From NCBI RefSeq assembly GCF_018223745.1, contig NZ_CP073653.1, forward strand, positions 5,506,001-5,570,000: a stretch of 64,000 nt of DNA, given 5' to 3'. Below the pieces are notes generated by a model. The model worked only from the letters and a program-made list of their open reading frames with translations. It was not told the DNA's origin and did no database searches. This document shows, one piece after another, positions 51,608 through 59,627 of the stretch. Numbering within the stretch: the stretch's first letter is position 1; each line of letters opens with the position of its first letter. This stretch comes from Clostridium beijerinckii (lineage in GTDB: Bacteria > Bacillota > Clostridia > Clostridiales > Clostridiaceae). Both the position numbers and the translations under genes were made by a program.

Positions 51608-52816
51608 TTATAGTATTTTTTTAACTGGCATTTCTATGACTTTAACCGATAATGATTTCTCTTTTGAAACAAGTATTCCTTGATCTAACCCCAATAAGTT
51701 CTCAATCTCTTCTCTTGGAAGTGTTAACTCTCTATTTGATAATTCTCTCATTAATTCATCTTCATTGAAAATATCATTATCAAGCAAAATGTTAACAGAT
51801 CTTTTTAAAAGAGTTGGATCATTAATCATTAATGTATCATCTAATGGCTCACTACTTCGCCATCCTAATCTACTCATTTTTTTCATCATATTTTGATATG
51901 AATTATAATTTAATACCCCAAGATGATTAGCTCTTACTAACATAGCAGAAATTGAAGTTCTCCATTTTTTCTTAAGTTGTTTGTAATAGTCCAAATTCGT
52001 TGGATATGCACTTATATCTTTTATAAAAGAAGCCTTAGGCAACAAAAATGCTGCTGCAAATTCATGAGCTTCATTTTCAATATTTCTGAGTTCTTCATTT
52101 GTTAATTCATCTAGATTCATAAATCCATCATGGATTATTATATGTGCTAATTCATGAGCCGCACTAAATTGTCGTCTTGTAGCAGAACCTTTATCGCTCC
52201 CAAGTACTATTATATAATACTGATTCCCATTAATTATTTGTTGTTGTGTAAAAGCATCAATTTGGCTACTTTCTGTCTTTATAGCTGTAACTACTATTCC
52301 ATTCTTCTCCAAGACATATATTATGTCTTTTATTGGTTCTTCTCCAAGATTCCAATATTCTCTCAACTTCATAGCTTTTTCTTCTATTGATAGATGCTCT
52401 TCAAATTTTGGAATATTTAATTTAGGAAATTCAATATACTCATTTAAAAAATTATATAGCTTACCAATAAACTTTACTTTTTCTCTTTGTTTATTTTCAT
52501 CCTTTTTAGTCATCTTGCTTTGAGCTCTAAAATAGGTATTGCCTAATGAAATATCTATGCTATCTTTTTCAAAAAAATATTCCATGGGAAAATTCAATTT
52601 ATCAACTATACCCATCAAAGTATCAAACTGTGGAGAAATCAACCCATTTTCGAATTGTGAAATAGCCTGTTTTGATATCCCTATCTCTTTTGATAAATCT
52701 ATAATTGTTTTGCCTCTATATATTCTAGCTGTTTGCAATCTACTACCATTAAATTTTTTATTTTTTATTATTTCACTACCAAAATCTTTAACTGCATTTT
52801 TTTCATTACTTAACAT
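51608..52816 (-). CDS. XRE-HTH plus ImmA/IrrE zinc metallopeptidase
   Basis: 402 residues. An XRE helix-turn-helix (about 25-80, EIGISKQAISQFENGLISPQFDTL) precedes a COG2856 peptidase domain with the zinc motif HELAH in AAHELAHIIIHDG and a downstream glutamate in NEAHEFAAAFLLP. ImmA in ICEBs1 cleaves its repressor to trigger excision; fused XRE forms act as self-contained switches or toxin-antitoxin parts. Its start is odd: the GGAGG site serves a 5-codon mini-ORF (ATG at 52823) whose stop overlaps the region of the real start. Follows an unknown partner gene by 28 bases. Confidence 0.88.
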   Translation of the reverse strand: MLSNEKNAVKDFGSEIIKNKKFNGSRLQTARIYRGKTIIDLSKEIGISKQAISQFENGLISPQFDTLMGIVDKLNFPMEYFFEKDSIDISLGNTYFRAQSKMTKKDENKQREKVKFIGKLYNFLNEYIEFPKLNIPKFEEHLSIEEKAMKLREYWNLGEEPIKDIIYVLEKNGIVVTAIKTESSQIDAFTQQQIINGNQYYIIVLGSDKGSATRRQFSAAHELAHIIIHDGFMNLDELTNEELRNIENEAHEFAAAFLLPKASFIKDISAYPTNLDYYKQLKKKWRTSISAMLVRANHLGVLNYNSYQNMMKKMSRLGWRSSEPLDDTLMINDPTLLKRSVNILLDNDIFNEDELMRELSNRELTLPREEIENLLGLDQGILVSKEKSLSVKVIEMPVKKIL

Positions 52817-52844
52817 TTTTCATGCTAACCTCCTAAATGCAAGC

Positions 52845-53603
52845 TTACTTTCCCTCAAGATTTTTCTTTTGTGTTTCTTTGCTTGCAATAATATCTTTAG
52901 TATCCTCTTCATGTTCTTTCACTCGTTTTACATGGTCTCTAACATGTAATTCAATTGGTTCAGTTATAACTTCATATTCATCATTTGTATCAATGATTTC
53001 GTTAATATCTGCTGTAATAAATTCATTCCAACAATATGATTTAATTTCATCTAAATCATAATCAGATATTTTTCCCGATATACTAGTTACTTTATTTTGT
53101 TTCTCAGAATATAGTACGTCTACACACACGTTTACTTTTCCGTCTATATCTTTTAACATTTTATCTAAATCATTTTTTATATATTCTTCTTTGCTTTCAT
53201 CATCAGGAAATAATGATATCTGCTTACTTTTCTCAATTTTAAAAGGATTTATTAAATTTAAAATTTTAATATAGTGAAGATCTTTACCTTTAGCATTTCT
53301 TATTTTTTCAAAATTGTTTTCTTTCATTATGACATATAATACATAATTTATTTGGTCATGTATTACTATAAATTCCCATAATCTTTGTCTTGAGATTTTA
53401 TAACACTTATACGGAAACTCATTAAACGATTTTTCTATATTTGTAAAAATATAATTCCACATTTCATGATATTTACCATTTTGAGTAACTAACTTCTCAC
53501 GCTTAACATAGTCTTTATATTGTGTTTTAGCATCATCAATTGACTTTATTATTAATTTAACCTCTTCTCCTGAAATTAATTTAGCAGATACTTCATTTTC
53601 CAT
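52845..53603 (-). CDS. Unknown partner of the XRE-ImmA/IrrE protein
   Basis: A 252-residue soluble protein, lysine/glutamate-rich, with no motif I recognise. It has an aromatic middle (HEMWNYIFTNIEKSF, LWEFIVIHDQINYVLYVI) and a highly charged tail (VKRVKEHEEDTKDI). ATG 53603 has GGGGTG upstream; the frame opens at 53636 without a site. It is immediately upstream of and co-directional with the metallopeptidase gene. Such pairs occur in mobile elements and defence islands; toxin, antitoxin or substrate of the peptidase are all possible. Confidence 0.7.
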   Translation of the reverse strand: MENEVSAKLISGEEVKLIIKSIDDAKTQYKDYVKREKLVTQNGKYHEMWNYIFTNIEKSFNEFPYKCYKISRQRLWEFIVIHDQINYVLYVIMKENNFEKIRNAKGKDLHYIKILNLINPFKIEKSKQISLFPDDESKEEYIKNDLDKMLKDIDGKVNVCVDVLYSEKQNKVTSISGKISDYDLDEIKSYCWNEFITADINEIIDTNDEYEVITEPIELHVRDHVKRVKEHEEDTKDIIASKETQKKNLEGK

Positions 53604-53636
53604 TGCAGCTTCACCCCTATACTCTGTTTTATCCAT

Positions 53637-54128
53637 TCAATTTAATTTGATATTAGTATATTACCTTTTTATAGTAAAAAAGTCAAGTGAACCATTATAT
53701 TTTTTAACTTTTTTCTATTATAATCCTACTTTAAAACAAATGCTTTTATCAGATTCATTGGTTTTCTTCGTTATGTGGATTCAAAACAATCTAGATCCAT
53801 ATCTCAGAATAGCTCCTTCATTTTATCTTTATAATTCATGTGTCTATCTCATAATTAATATAATATGTTTAGTATTCTATTATATATGGCTCATAAACAA
53901 GCCGTAGCGCTTATTTACAAGCAATTAGGTAAATATACCTAGACAGGTTATTTTATTTGATATGGTTTGAATTTAGATTGTTTATTGACACCAATATTAT
54001 ACAACTTACTTTTGAAAAAACAATTATATAATATAAATACAAAGAATTGCGAGGTGAGGTAAACAATAGGTCACTCCTACCTAAGAGGTCAATTTTAAAT
54101 TGGCTAAATAAAAAGGAGATTGATTAAC
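53637..54128. promoter_or_regulatory. Divergent control region with TAGGT-ACCTA dyads
   Basis: About 490 bases between divergent genes. Two dyads share half-sites: TAGGT-N6-ACCTA (53926-53941) and TAGGT-N7-ACCTA (54067-54083). They flank AT-rich sequence that includes TTGACA (53985) and TATAAT (54027), although these are not correctly spaced with each other. Probable operator region of a lysogeny-type switch. No gene seen. Confidence 0.5.
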
Positions 54129-54971
54129 TTGAAAAAATTTAAACCAGTAAAGTTTATAGATAAGGTTAATGGAGAGGTATTCTCAGCTGAACAGATGATA
54201 GTAGAGTATGCAGTTGTTGAAGATAGTAAACCAACATATAAGGATATTAAAAAATGGAATAATTTCATGAGTGAAAATTTAGGATATTATTTTCACTTAC
54301 TATATGGAGATATTTTACGCTTAAACCTAGAACCACAAATGTTAGTAAGATTTTTAAAACTGTGCAGCTATCTAAATTATCAAAGTATTTTAGTTGTAGG
54401 AGAAACAAAAGGCCAAAAAAAGATTACTGAAAAAGAACTACAGACGATCTTAAGTTTAAGCAGAAATGAAACTTCAAGAACCAAAAGCTATCTAATACAA
54501 AATAACCTTATAAAAATAGAAAGGGATAATATTAAAATTTGTAGCAAGTTTATTAAACGTGGACAATTAAAAGGAGATGTAAAGAATATGGAGGTTGCAA
54601 GAATATTTAATGATGGAATACAGCAACTATATGATAGTGTAAAACCAAATCAACATAAAAAACTAGCATCATTTATTCGATTACTACCATATATAAATAC
54701 AAGGTTTAATGTTATAGCTCATAATAAAAATGCTATAAATTTTGATGAAAGTGAACCTATGAAAAGTGCTGAAATAGCCACAATATGTAATTATGAAAAG
54801 CCATCAAGATTTATAAAAGAATTAATGTCATTAAAAATAAATAATCAATTTGCTATAGTCAGAATAGTAAGAGGAGACAGAGATTTTTTTGTTGTAAATC
54901 CAAGATTATTTTATAAGTGTAACAATATAGAAGATTTAAAATATATAATGAACTTTTTTGATTATAAATAA
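54129..54971 (+). CDS. Winged-helix protein, possible replication initiator
   Basis: 280 residues from TTG 54129, chosen because GGAG lies 10 bases upstream; TTG 54120 is too close. The segment KKITEKELQTILSLSRNETSRTKSYLIQNNLIKIE is a winged helix-turn-helix. The second half (KKLASFIRLLPYINTRFNVIAHNKN, EIATICNYEKPSRFIKEL, FFVVNPRLFY) resembles the layout of plasmid/phage initiators of the RepL type, but similarity is weak. Direct repeats follow immediately downstream. Function is therefore a guess. Confidence 0.6.
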   Translation: MKKFKPVKFIDKVNGEVFSAEQMIVEYAVVEDSKPTYKDIKKWNNFMSENLGYYFHLLYGDILRLNLEPQMLVRFLKLCSYLNYQSILVVGETKGQKKITEKELQTILSLSRNETSRTKSYLIQNNLIKIERDNIKICSKFIKRGQLKGDVKNMEVARIFNDGIQQLYDSVKPNQHKKLASFIRLLPYINTRFNVIAHNKNAINFDESEPMKSAEIATICNYEKPSRFIKELMSLKINNQFAIVRIVRGDRDFFVVNPRLFYKCNNIEDLKYIMNFFDYK

Positions 54972-54973
54972 CA

Positions 54974-54999
54974 AACACCGTTAATTCGGTGTTTTATTT
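54974..54999 (+). terminator. Terminator after the initiator-like gene
   Basis: 7-bp stem AACACCG/CGGTGTT, 6-base loop, then TTATTTTTATTT. Confidence 0.85.
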
Positions 55000-55022
55000 T
55001 TATTTAAAACTATAAAATCAGA

Positions 55023-55261
55023 GGACAAAATGGGTGCAAAAAGCTATAAAAAATGGACAAAATGAGTGCGAATAAATTGATCTAAAGTATTGGTATATCT
55101 AACTTTATCAATTTTTTTACTTATAATATATGATACATTTCTTATAACGAGTAATATATAAATTTATATTCATATATATGGATATTTCGTAAAATTAAAA
55201 AACTATCATTATGGACATGAACGAAGTGAATGGACATAGGTGTGGTCAACGTCAGTGACCA
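55023..55261. repeat. Iteron-like direct repeats and dyad
   Basis: GGACAAAATGRGTGCRAA occurs at 55023-55040 and 55055-55072, a period of 32 bp (about three helical turns). ATGGACAT recurs at 55211 and 55230, so GGACA appears four times. A dyad TGGTCA-N7-TGACCA (55243-55261) follows. It lies just downstream of a possible initiator gene. An origin is the simplest reading, unproven. Confidence 0.5.
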
Positions 55262-55293
55262 TACCCAATATATAAATATGAACTAATTTAAAA

Positions 55294-55530
55294 TTAATTG
55301 GAATAAAGTAGTTTCCTACTTTGCATCAATACTTCATAAAGTTCATCTTCAGTTAGGAATGAATGCTCTCTTACCTGTATATAACCTGGTAGTAATATTT
55401 TTACTACTAGCTTTTCAACTTCATCAACCATTTCCATCATTCTTGCAACTTGATTATGTTCAATCCATTCAGCTACATCTTTTGCAAGAGCTAATAATCT
55501 TTTTAATATTTTAAAATCTATATTATACAA
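55294..55530 (-). CDS. Small unknown ORF in the element
   Basis: 78 residues from a TTG with no clear ribosome site. It is predicted helical (LLALAKDVAEWIEHNQVARMMEMVDEVEKLVVKILL) and has the look of a real protein in composition. No family recognised. It is opposite in strand to both neighbours. Confidence 0.4.
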   Translation of the reverse strand: MYNIDFKILKRLLALAKDVAEWIEHNQVARMMEMVDEVEKLVVKILLPGYIQVREHSFLTEDELYEVLMQSRKLLYSN

Positions 55531-55874
55531 GTAGACCGACCAAATAAAAATTATATTTTATATTAAATATGTCGCAACTAGCGTTGCTCTTCAACTCGCT
55601 CAGCCGCTCGTTGTGAAAAGTTTTTATGTAAGCGCAAACTAAACTATTTCAAATGTATATTATATATTGTAGGGGTACAAATATCTTAGCAAAACGTCTT
55701 GTCTTCTAAGATATTGTTCGATTCCTCTAATTTCATTATCCTTGTTCTTTTCCTATTTAAAGTTTTTATGAGTCAATGGTACCTCCCATCGGCTCTATTT
55801 TTTTTGCTAAATAAGTAGTTTTAAAATATATAGTTTCTATATTTCAAACAAATAAATTCAGGAGGTTTTAATCA
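55531..55874 (+). ncRNA. Leader with hairpins upstream of a small DNA-binding-like gene
   Basis: Two structures lie in 344 bases. The first has arms AATATCTTAG (55680) and CTAAGATATT (55706-55715), followed by GTTCGATTCC, the sequence of a tRNA T loop. The second is a terminator-type hairpin with GAG-t-C-a-ATGG (55770) pairing with CCAT-c-G-g-CTC and then TATTTTTTTT to 55805. The second precedes the gene at 55875 and could attenuate it. Confidence 0.4.
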
Positions 55875-56084
55875 ATGATAAATCGTGAATATATAAGACA
55901 ATCAATAATTAACCATACTGGCGATAAACGTATCCGAAGCGCTTGTTTGAAAGTCAGCGAACAAACAGGTATTCCAGATTACGTAGTCTACAGTTTTGCA
56001 AGATGTTCCCTTCCACGTGAAAAAGATCTTGTATTGCTAATAAAAACGCTAAAACTAGACACCAAAAAAATGTTTGATATTTAA
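55875..56084 (+). CDS. Small helix-turn-helix-like protein
   Basis: 69 residues with a strong GGAGG site. Basic N-terminal half (INHTGDKRIRSACLKVSEQTGIPDYVVYSFARCSLPREKDLVLLIKTL) reads like a compact HTH of the Cro/C1 or AlpA size class; exact family unsure. It is bracketed by T-tract hairpins on both sides and precedes the capsid gene by 62 bases. Confidence 0.6.
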   Translation: MINREYIRQSIINHTGDKRIRSACLKVSEQTGIPDYVVYSFARCSLPREKDLVLLIKTLKLDTKKMFDI

Positions 56085-56117
56085 TCCATTACCAATAAAT
56101 CGGTAGTGGATTTTTTT
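56083..56117 (+). terminator. Terminator between the small gene and the capsid gene
   Basis: 11-pair stem AATCCATTACC/GGTAGTGGATT (one G-U), 8-base loop, T7. It overlaps the stop of the upstream gene. Confidence 0.88.
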
Positions 56118-56146
56118 ACGTTCAAATTTACCAAGGAGGACTAAAG

Positions 56147-57247
56147 ATGGCTAATAAAAAGGAACTAATGGAAAAAAGGCTCGAATTGCAAGAACAAATG
56201 CAATCAATGTTAGACAAAGTTGAAACTGAAACTAGAGATTTTTCTGAACAAGAAAACTCTCAGTATTTAACTCTAGAAACTGAACTACGTGCTGTCATTG
56301 AGCAGATAAATGATACATCAGAAAAAAACTTAAAGGAAACTAAAGGAGAAGATAAAATGGAAAAAAGAGAATTACTTGAAAACTTTGCAGCAGGTCTTGT
56401 TGTAGGTGAAGTTAGGAATATGGATACAATTACCCAGGCAAATGCTGTGCCATCAGTAATTTCGGCAGATGTTGTGAAGAAAATGGAAGAAATATCATCA
56501 GTATTCAATGAAGCAAAAAAGGTAGTTGCACCTGGTGAATTATCTATACTAATTGAAAAAGAATTAACGAAAGCCAAAGTTTTAGGAGAGACCGAAGAAA
56601 TAATTGGCGAGGATCTATCAGGCTTTGAAAAATGTGTTTTAAAGAATAGAAGAGTGGGTACAATGTTGGTAGTGTCGAAGACTCTATTAATGAACTCACC
56701 AAGTCTTGGTATGGAATATTTGAATGCTCAATTAGCTGCTAGACTTGCTAGAACACTAGAACATGAAATATTTAATGGAGATGCTACTGAAGGACATTTT
56801 TCTAAAGGTATATTAGCTTTAGCTCCAGTAGTTGCTAAGGCGGGTACAGGTATTGCAATAACTGATTTATCTAAGCTAATCACTGATATTAATCCTGTAT
56901 TTCTTCCGAAGGCTAAATTGTACATGAATCGTGCAAATTTTTCAATGGTCGCTCAATTAATGGACGGAACTGGAAGACCGTACTTAACTCATGATGTTAT
57001 AGGACAATCCCCTATGTATAGAGTATTGGGAATTTCTATTGAGATCACTGAAGCACTTACTGATGAAGTAGTAGTGTTAGGAAACATAGGTGAAGCTGTA
57101 ACAGTAAAAATGGTACAAGATATAACAGTTACTCCATTACTAGAAAAGTATGCTGCTAGTGGTCAAATAGGTATTATAGCTGAAACTTACTGTGATGCAA
57201 CGGTAGTTAACACTCAAGCAATACGTATACTAAAGGCGGTTGTTTAA
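56147..57247 (+). CDS. HK97-fold major capsid protein
   Basis: 366 residues. The N-terminal ~70 residues form a charged coiled coil (LMEKRLELQEQMQSMLDKVE), the delta domain that the prohead protease normally removes. The body has HK97-type segments: APGELSILIEKE, LMNSPSLGMEYLNAQLAARLARTLEHEIFNGDA, and a C-terminal ATVVNTQAIRILKAVV ending. Family length is about 385, so it looks intact. It has its own AAGGAGG site and is isolated from portal by a terminator hairpin. Confidence 0.9.
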   Translation: MANKKELMEKRLELQEQMQSMLDKVETETRDFSEQENSQYLTLETELRAVIEQINDTSEKNLKETKGEDKMEKRELLENFAAGLVVGEVRNMDTITQANAVPSVISADVVKKMEEISSVFNEAKKVVAPGELSILIEKELTKAKVLGETEEIIGEDLSGFEKCVLKNRRVGTMLVVSKTLLMNSPSLGMEYLNAQLAARLARTLEHEIFNGDATEGHFSKGILALAPVVAKAGTGIAITDLSKLITDINPVFLPKAKLYMNRANFSMVAQLMDGTGRPYLTHDVIGQSPMYRVLGISIEITEALTDEVVVLGNIGEAVTVKMVQDITVTPLLEKYAASGQIGIIAETYCDATVVNTQAIRILKAVV

Positions 57248-57262
57248 TAAAACTTAATAATT

Positions 57263-57311
57263 GTGGTGTTAGAAATAACTGAGTACGGTTGTCTCTAGCA
57301 CCACTTATTTT
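57263..57311 (+). terminator. Terminator-like hairpin between capsid and portal
   Basis: 11-pair stem GTGGTGTTAGA/TCTAGCACCAC (one G-U) enclosing 20 bases and followed by TTATTTTATTT. The portal ribosome site is 19 bases further. Confidence 0.8.
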
Positions 57312-57333
57312 ATTTAAAACTAAGGAGGAAAAA

Positions 57334-58602
57334 ATGGGGCTATTCAAAAAAGAAACAATTATTGAAGAAAGAAATTATGCTGTAGTATTATCTGAGTTAT
57401 TTTCAGCTTCAAGAATATATATAAGCGAAGATACTATTTACTCTATTCCTGCTGTTGTAGAAGCTCTAGATCTGATTTGTGGTTCAGTCTCGCAGCTTCC
57501 AATATATATGTACAAGGAAGATATAAACGGACAAGTGGAACGAGTAAGAGGACATAGGCTAGAAAAAGTCCTAAATGAAGAGAATAACGATCTAGAGTAT
57601 GCTGCAAATTATAAAGCACAAATGATAAAAGACCTATTGTTATACGGAAATCATTACTCTTATATTGAAAGAAATTCTTTACAAGTAAAGGGGCTTCATA
57701 GGATTTCGCCTAAGACTGTAACTATCAAGAAATTAGCTGATAGTAATGGTGTTCTACGGGGTGCTAGTGTTTCATATTCATTGAACAATATTACTAATGC
57801 AAAGGATATTTATGAGTTTCTTATTATAACAAAAAATAGTGAAGATGGTTTTAGTGGAAAAGGAATATTATCATCAAAAGAGATTTTAGAAATAATACTT
57901 TCACAGAATAAGGTATTGCAAAAAGCATTAACTAATGCAGTAAGACCTAGTGGTATATTAAAAGCTTCAGGAAGATTAACAAAAGATGCTATAGATAGAT
58001 TAAAACAATCTTGGAACAATTTTTATAGCGGTGTAGATAATACTGGTAAAACGGTGATTCTTGAAGAAGGCCTTGAGTACAAAGAAATTTCAATGAGCCT
58101 TGATGGATTAGAATTAGTTGAGAATAAAAAGGCTTTTGATACTGATATAAAGAAACTCTTTGGAATTGATAGTATTACTAATAATGACGAGTTATTAAAA
58201 AGAGTAATCTCACCTATCCTTGTAAATATAGAAGGTGCTTTAAATAAATCGTTGTTGCTAGAAAGGGAGAAGAAAGAAGGATATTTCCTAAGGTTCAATA
58301 CATCTGAGCTGTCTAGACCAAATGAATTAGAAAAAGTTCAAATAGTATCTGAGTTGTTAAAGAATGGACTTTGCACTTTAAATGAGGGTAGAGCTATGCT
58401 TGATATAAATCCATATGTAGATTCAAAAGATGATTTCTTATTACTAAATTTAGGTAGTGTAATGTTTAAAAGATCAGGGGACGTATTCATTCCTAATATG
58501 AATGCTATCTTGAATACTGATGGGAACATAGGCAATAACACTATCAAGAATACTAATATAAATAGTTCTAATGATACAGTTAATGAAAATAATAAAGAGT
58601 AG
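57334..58602 (+). CDS. HK97-type phage portal protein
   Basis: 422 residues from ATG 57334, chosen for its AGGAGG site; the frame opens 15 codons earlier. It begins MGLFKKETIIEERNYAVVL and has portal landmarks: IPAVVEALDLICGSVSQLPIYMYK, LLLYGNHYSYIERN, and ASGRLTKDAIDRLKQSWNNFYSG. The C terminus is asparagine-rich. It forms the DNA gate of a head. Length and motifs look intact. No terminase gene accompanies it. Confidence 0.9.
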   Translation: MGLFKKETIIEERNYAVVLSELFSASRIYISEDTIYSIPAVVEALDLICGSVSQLPIYMYKEDINGQVERVRGHRLEKVLNEENNDLEYAANYKAQMIKDLLLYGNHYSYIERNSLQVKGLHRISPKTVTIKKLADSNGVLRGASVSYSLNNITNAKDIYEFLIITKNSEDGFSGKGILSSKEILEIILSQNKVLQKALTNAVRPSGILKASGRLTKDAIDRLKQSWNNFYSGVDNTGKTVILEEGLEYKEISMSLDGLELVENKKAFDTDIKKLFGIDSITNNDELLKRVISPILVNIEGALNKSLLLEREKKEGYFLRFNTSELSRPNELEKVQIVSELLKNGLCTLNEGRAMLDINPYVDSKDDFLLLNLGSVMFKRSGDVFIPNMNAILNTDGNIGNNTIKNTNINSSNDTVNENNKE

Positions 58603-59008
58603 AATTATATAAATATAGATGATACCAAGTAGGTGCAGCTTAAATTGGCTCATATGCTCGTTGTGTCATCTTTTTTATATTTGATAAGTGTAAATATTAA
58701 TAATTATATTGTTAAGCTGTATAAGAGACTGTGGTGAGTTCTGAGATAGTTTGTTTAGTATCCCCCCTATTAGAAGAGGTGTGGAAATAATCACTATGAC
58801 CGGAACAGGTGCAGTTCTGTTCATAGTAAAGGACCCAAATCATTTTTTTTTTTGTAAAAAATAAGCCAGTTTCATTACCAAATAGCTTAAAGCATTGGAA
58901 CAACTGACTTACAAAAGTTATTTTATCGTGATTTTATTAATCTGTACATGCTTTTTTGTAAAATAACTTAGCAACTTAATTATCTTTATACGAAAGGATC
59001 TGAATAAT
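58603..59008 (+). ncRNA. Structured noncoding stretch between portal and protease
   Basis: 406 bases with no gene and several dyads: AGATGATAC/GTGTCATCT (58617-58625, 58663-58671) followed by T6; TTAAGCT/AGCTTAA (58712, 58884); ACTAT-bulge-GAACAG paired with CTGTTCATAGT (58793-58827) and a T12 run at 58843; and AAGcCAGTT/AACTGaCTT (58863, 58902). The density suggests a structured RNA or attenuator leader for the protease. Confidence 0.45.
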
Positions 59009-59548
59009 ATGGAGAAACAATATAACCAAAATAAACTTGAAGTAAGAGAACTTGAAAATGGAAAATTACAACTTGAAATATTAGTCAATGATTTTAGAGA
59101 GAGTCGAATGCTACAAGGTAAGAATGGTAAGTTTATTGAAAATATAAAGCCAGAAGCTTTTAAAAAGGCCATAGGATCTAATGCTAATATAGAGCTTTAT
59201 GTGGATCATGAAAACTATGTTAATTTAGCTGATAATATGATGTTAGAAGTTAGGGAAGATGGATTATATGCTATTGTAGATTTAATACCACAAGCTAGAA
59301 GTTTATATAATACTATTAAAGAAAAAGGTGCTAATGGCATATCATTTGGTTTTGAGTGTTTAAAAGATGTTTGGAATGGCTGTAAGAGGACCATTGAAGA
59401 ACTTAAATTGTTTGAAATAAGCATTCTTATGAGTAAATCTCCTGCATACTGGGGTGGCTATGCTGAAGCTCGATCTATGATTGAAATTCCTCAATACGAT
59501 CTTTGTGAAATGCGAAAAAAAAGGTTAGAACTATATAAGTCTATTTAA
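59009..59548 (+). CDS. HK97-family prohead protease
   Basis: 179 residues. Catalytic histidine in ELYVDHEN and serine in GISFGFE match the prohead protease family, as does the closing ISILMSKSPAYWGG-type strand. It would mature the capsid by removing the delta domain. Ribosome site AAGGA. Gene order capsid-portal-protease differs from the usual portal-protease-capsid. Confidence 0.88.
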   Translation: MEKQYNQNKLEVRELENGKLQLEILVNDFRESRMLQGKNGKFIENIKPEAFKKAIGSNANIELYVDHENYVNLADNMMLEVREDGLYAIVDLIPQARSLYNTIKEKGANGISFGFECLKDVWNGCKRTIEELKLFEISILMSKSPAYWGGYAEARSMIEIPQYDLCEMRKKRLELYKSI

Positions 59549-59627
59549 CGGATTATAAATTTATTCTATATTATAAATGATTTGGTGATATAATCAAATT
59601 AATAAATTTAGAAAGGAGGAAACATTT

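Noticed and set aside
53647-53907. 86-residue plus-strand hydrophobic frame
   Set aside because: AT-rich composition explains the hydrophobicity; no ribosome site, and it lies in a likely control region.
55023-55237. CRISPR-like repeats
   Set aside because: Only two good 18-base repeats with a 14-base gap and no cas genes; iterons fit better.
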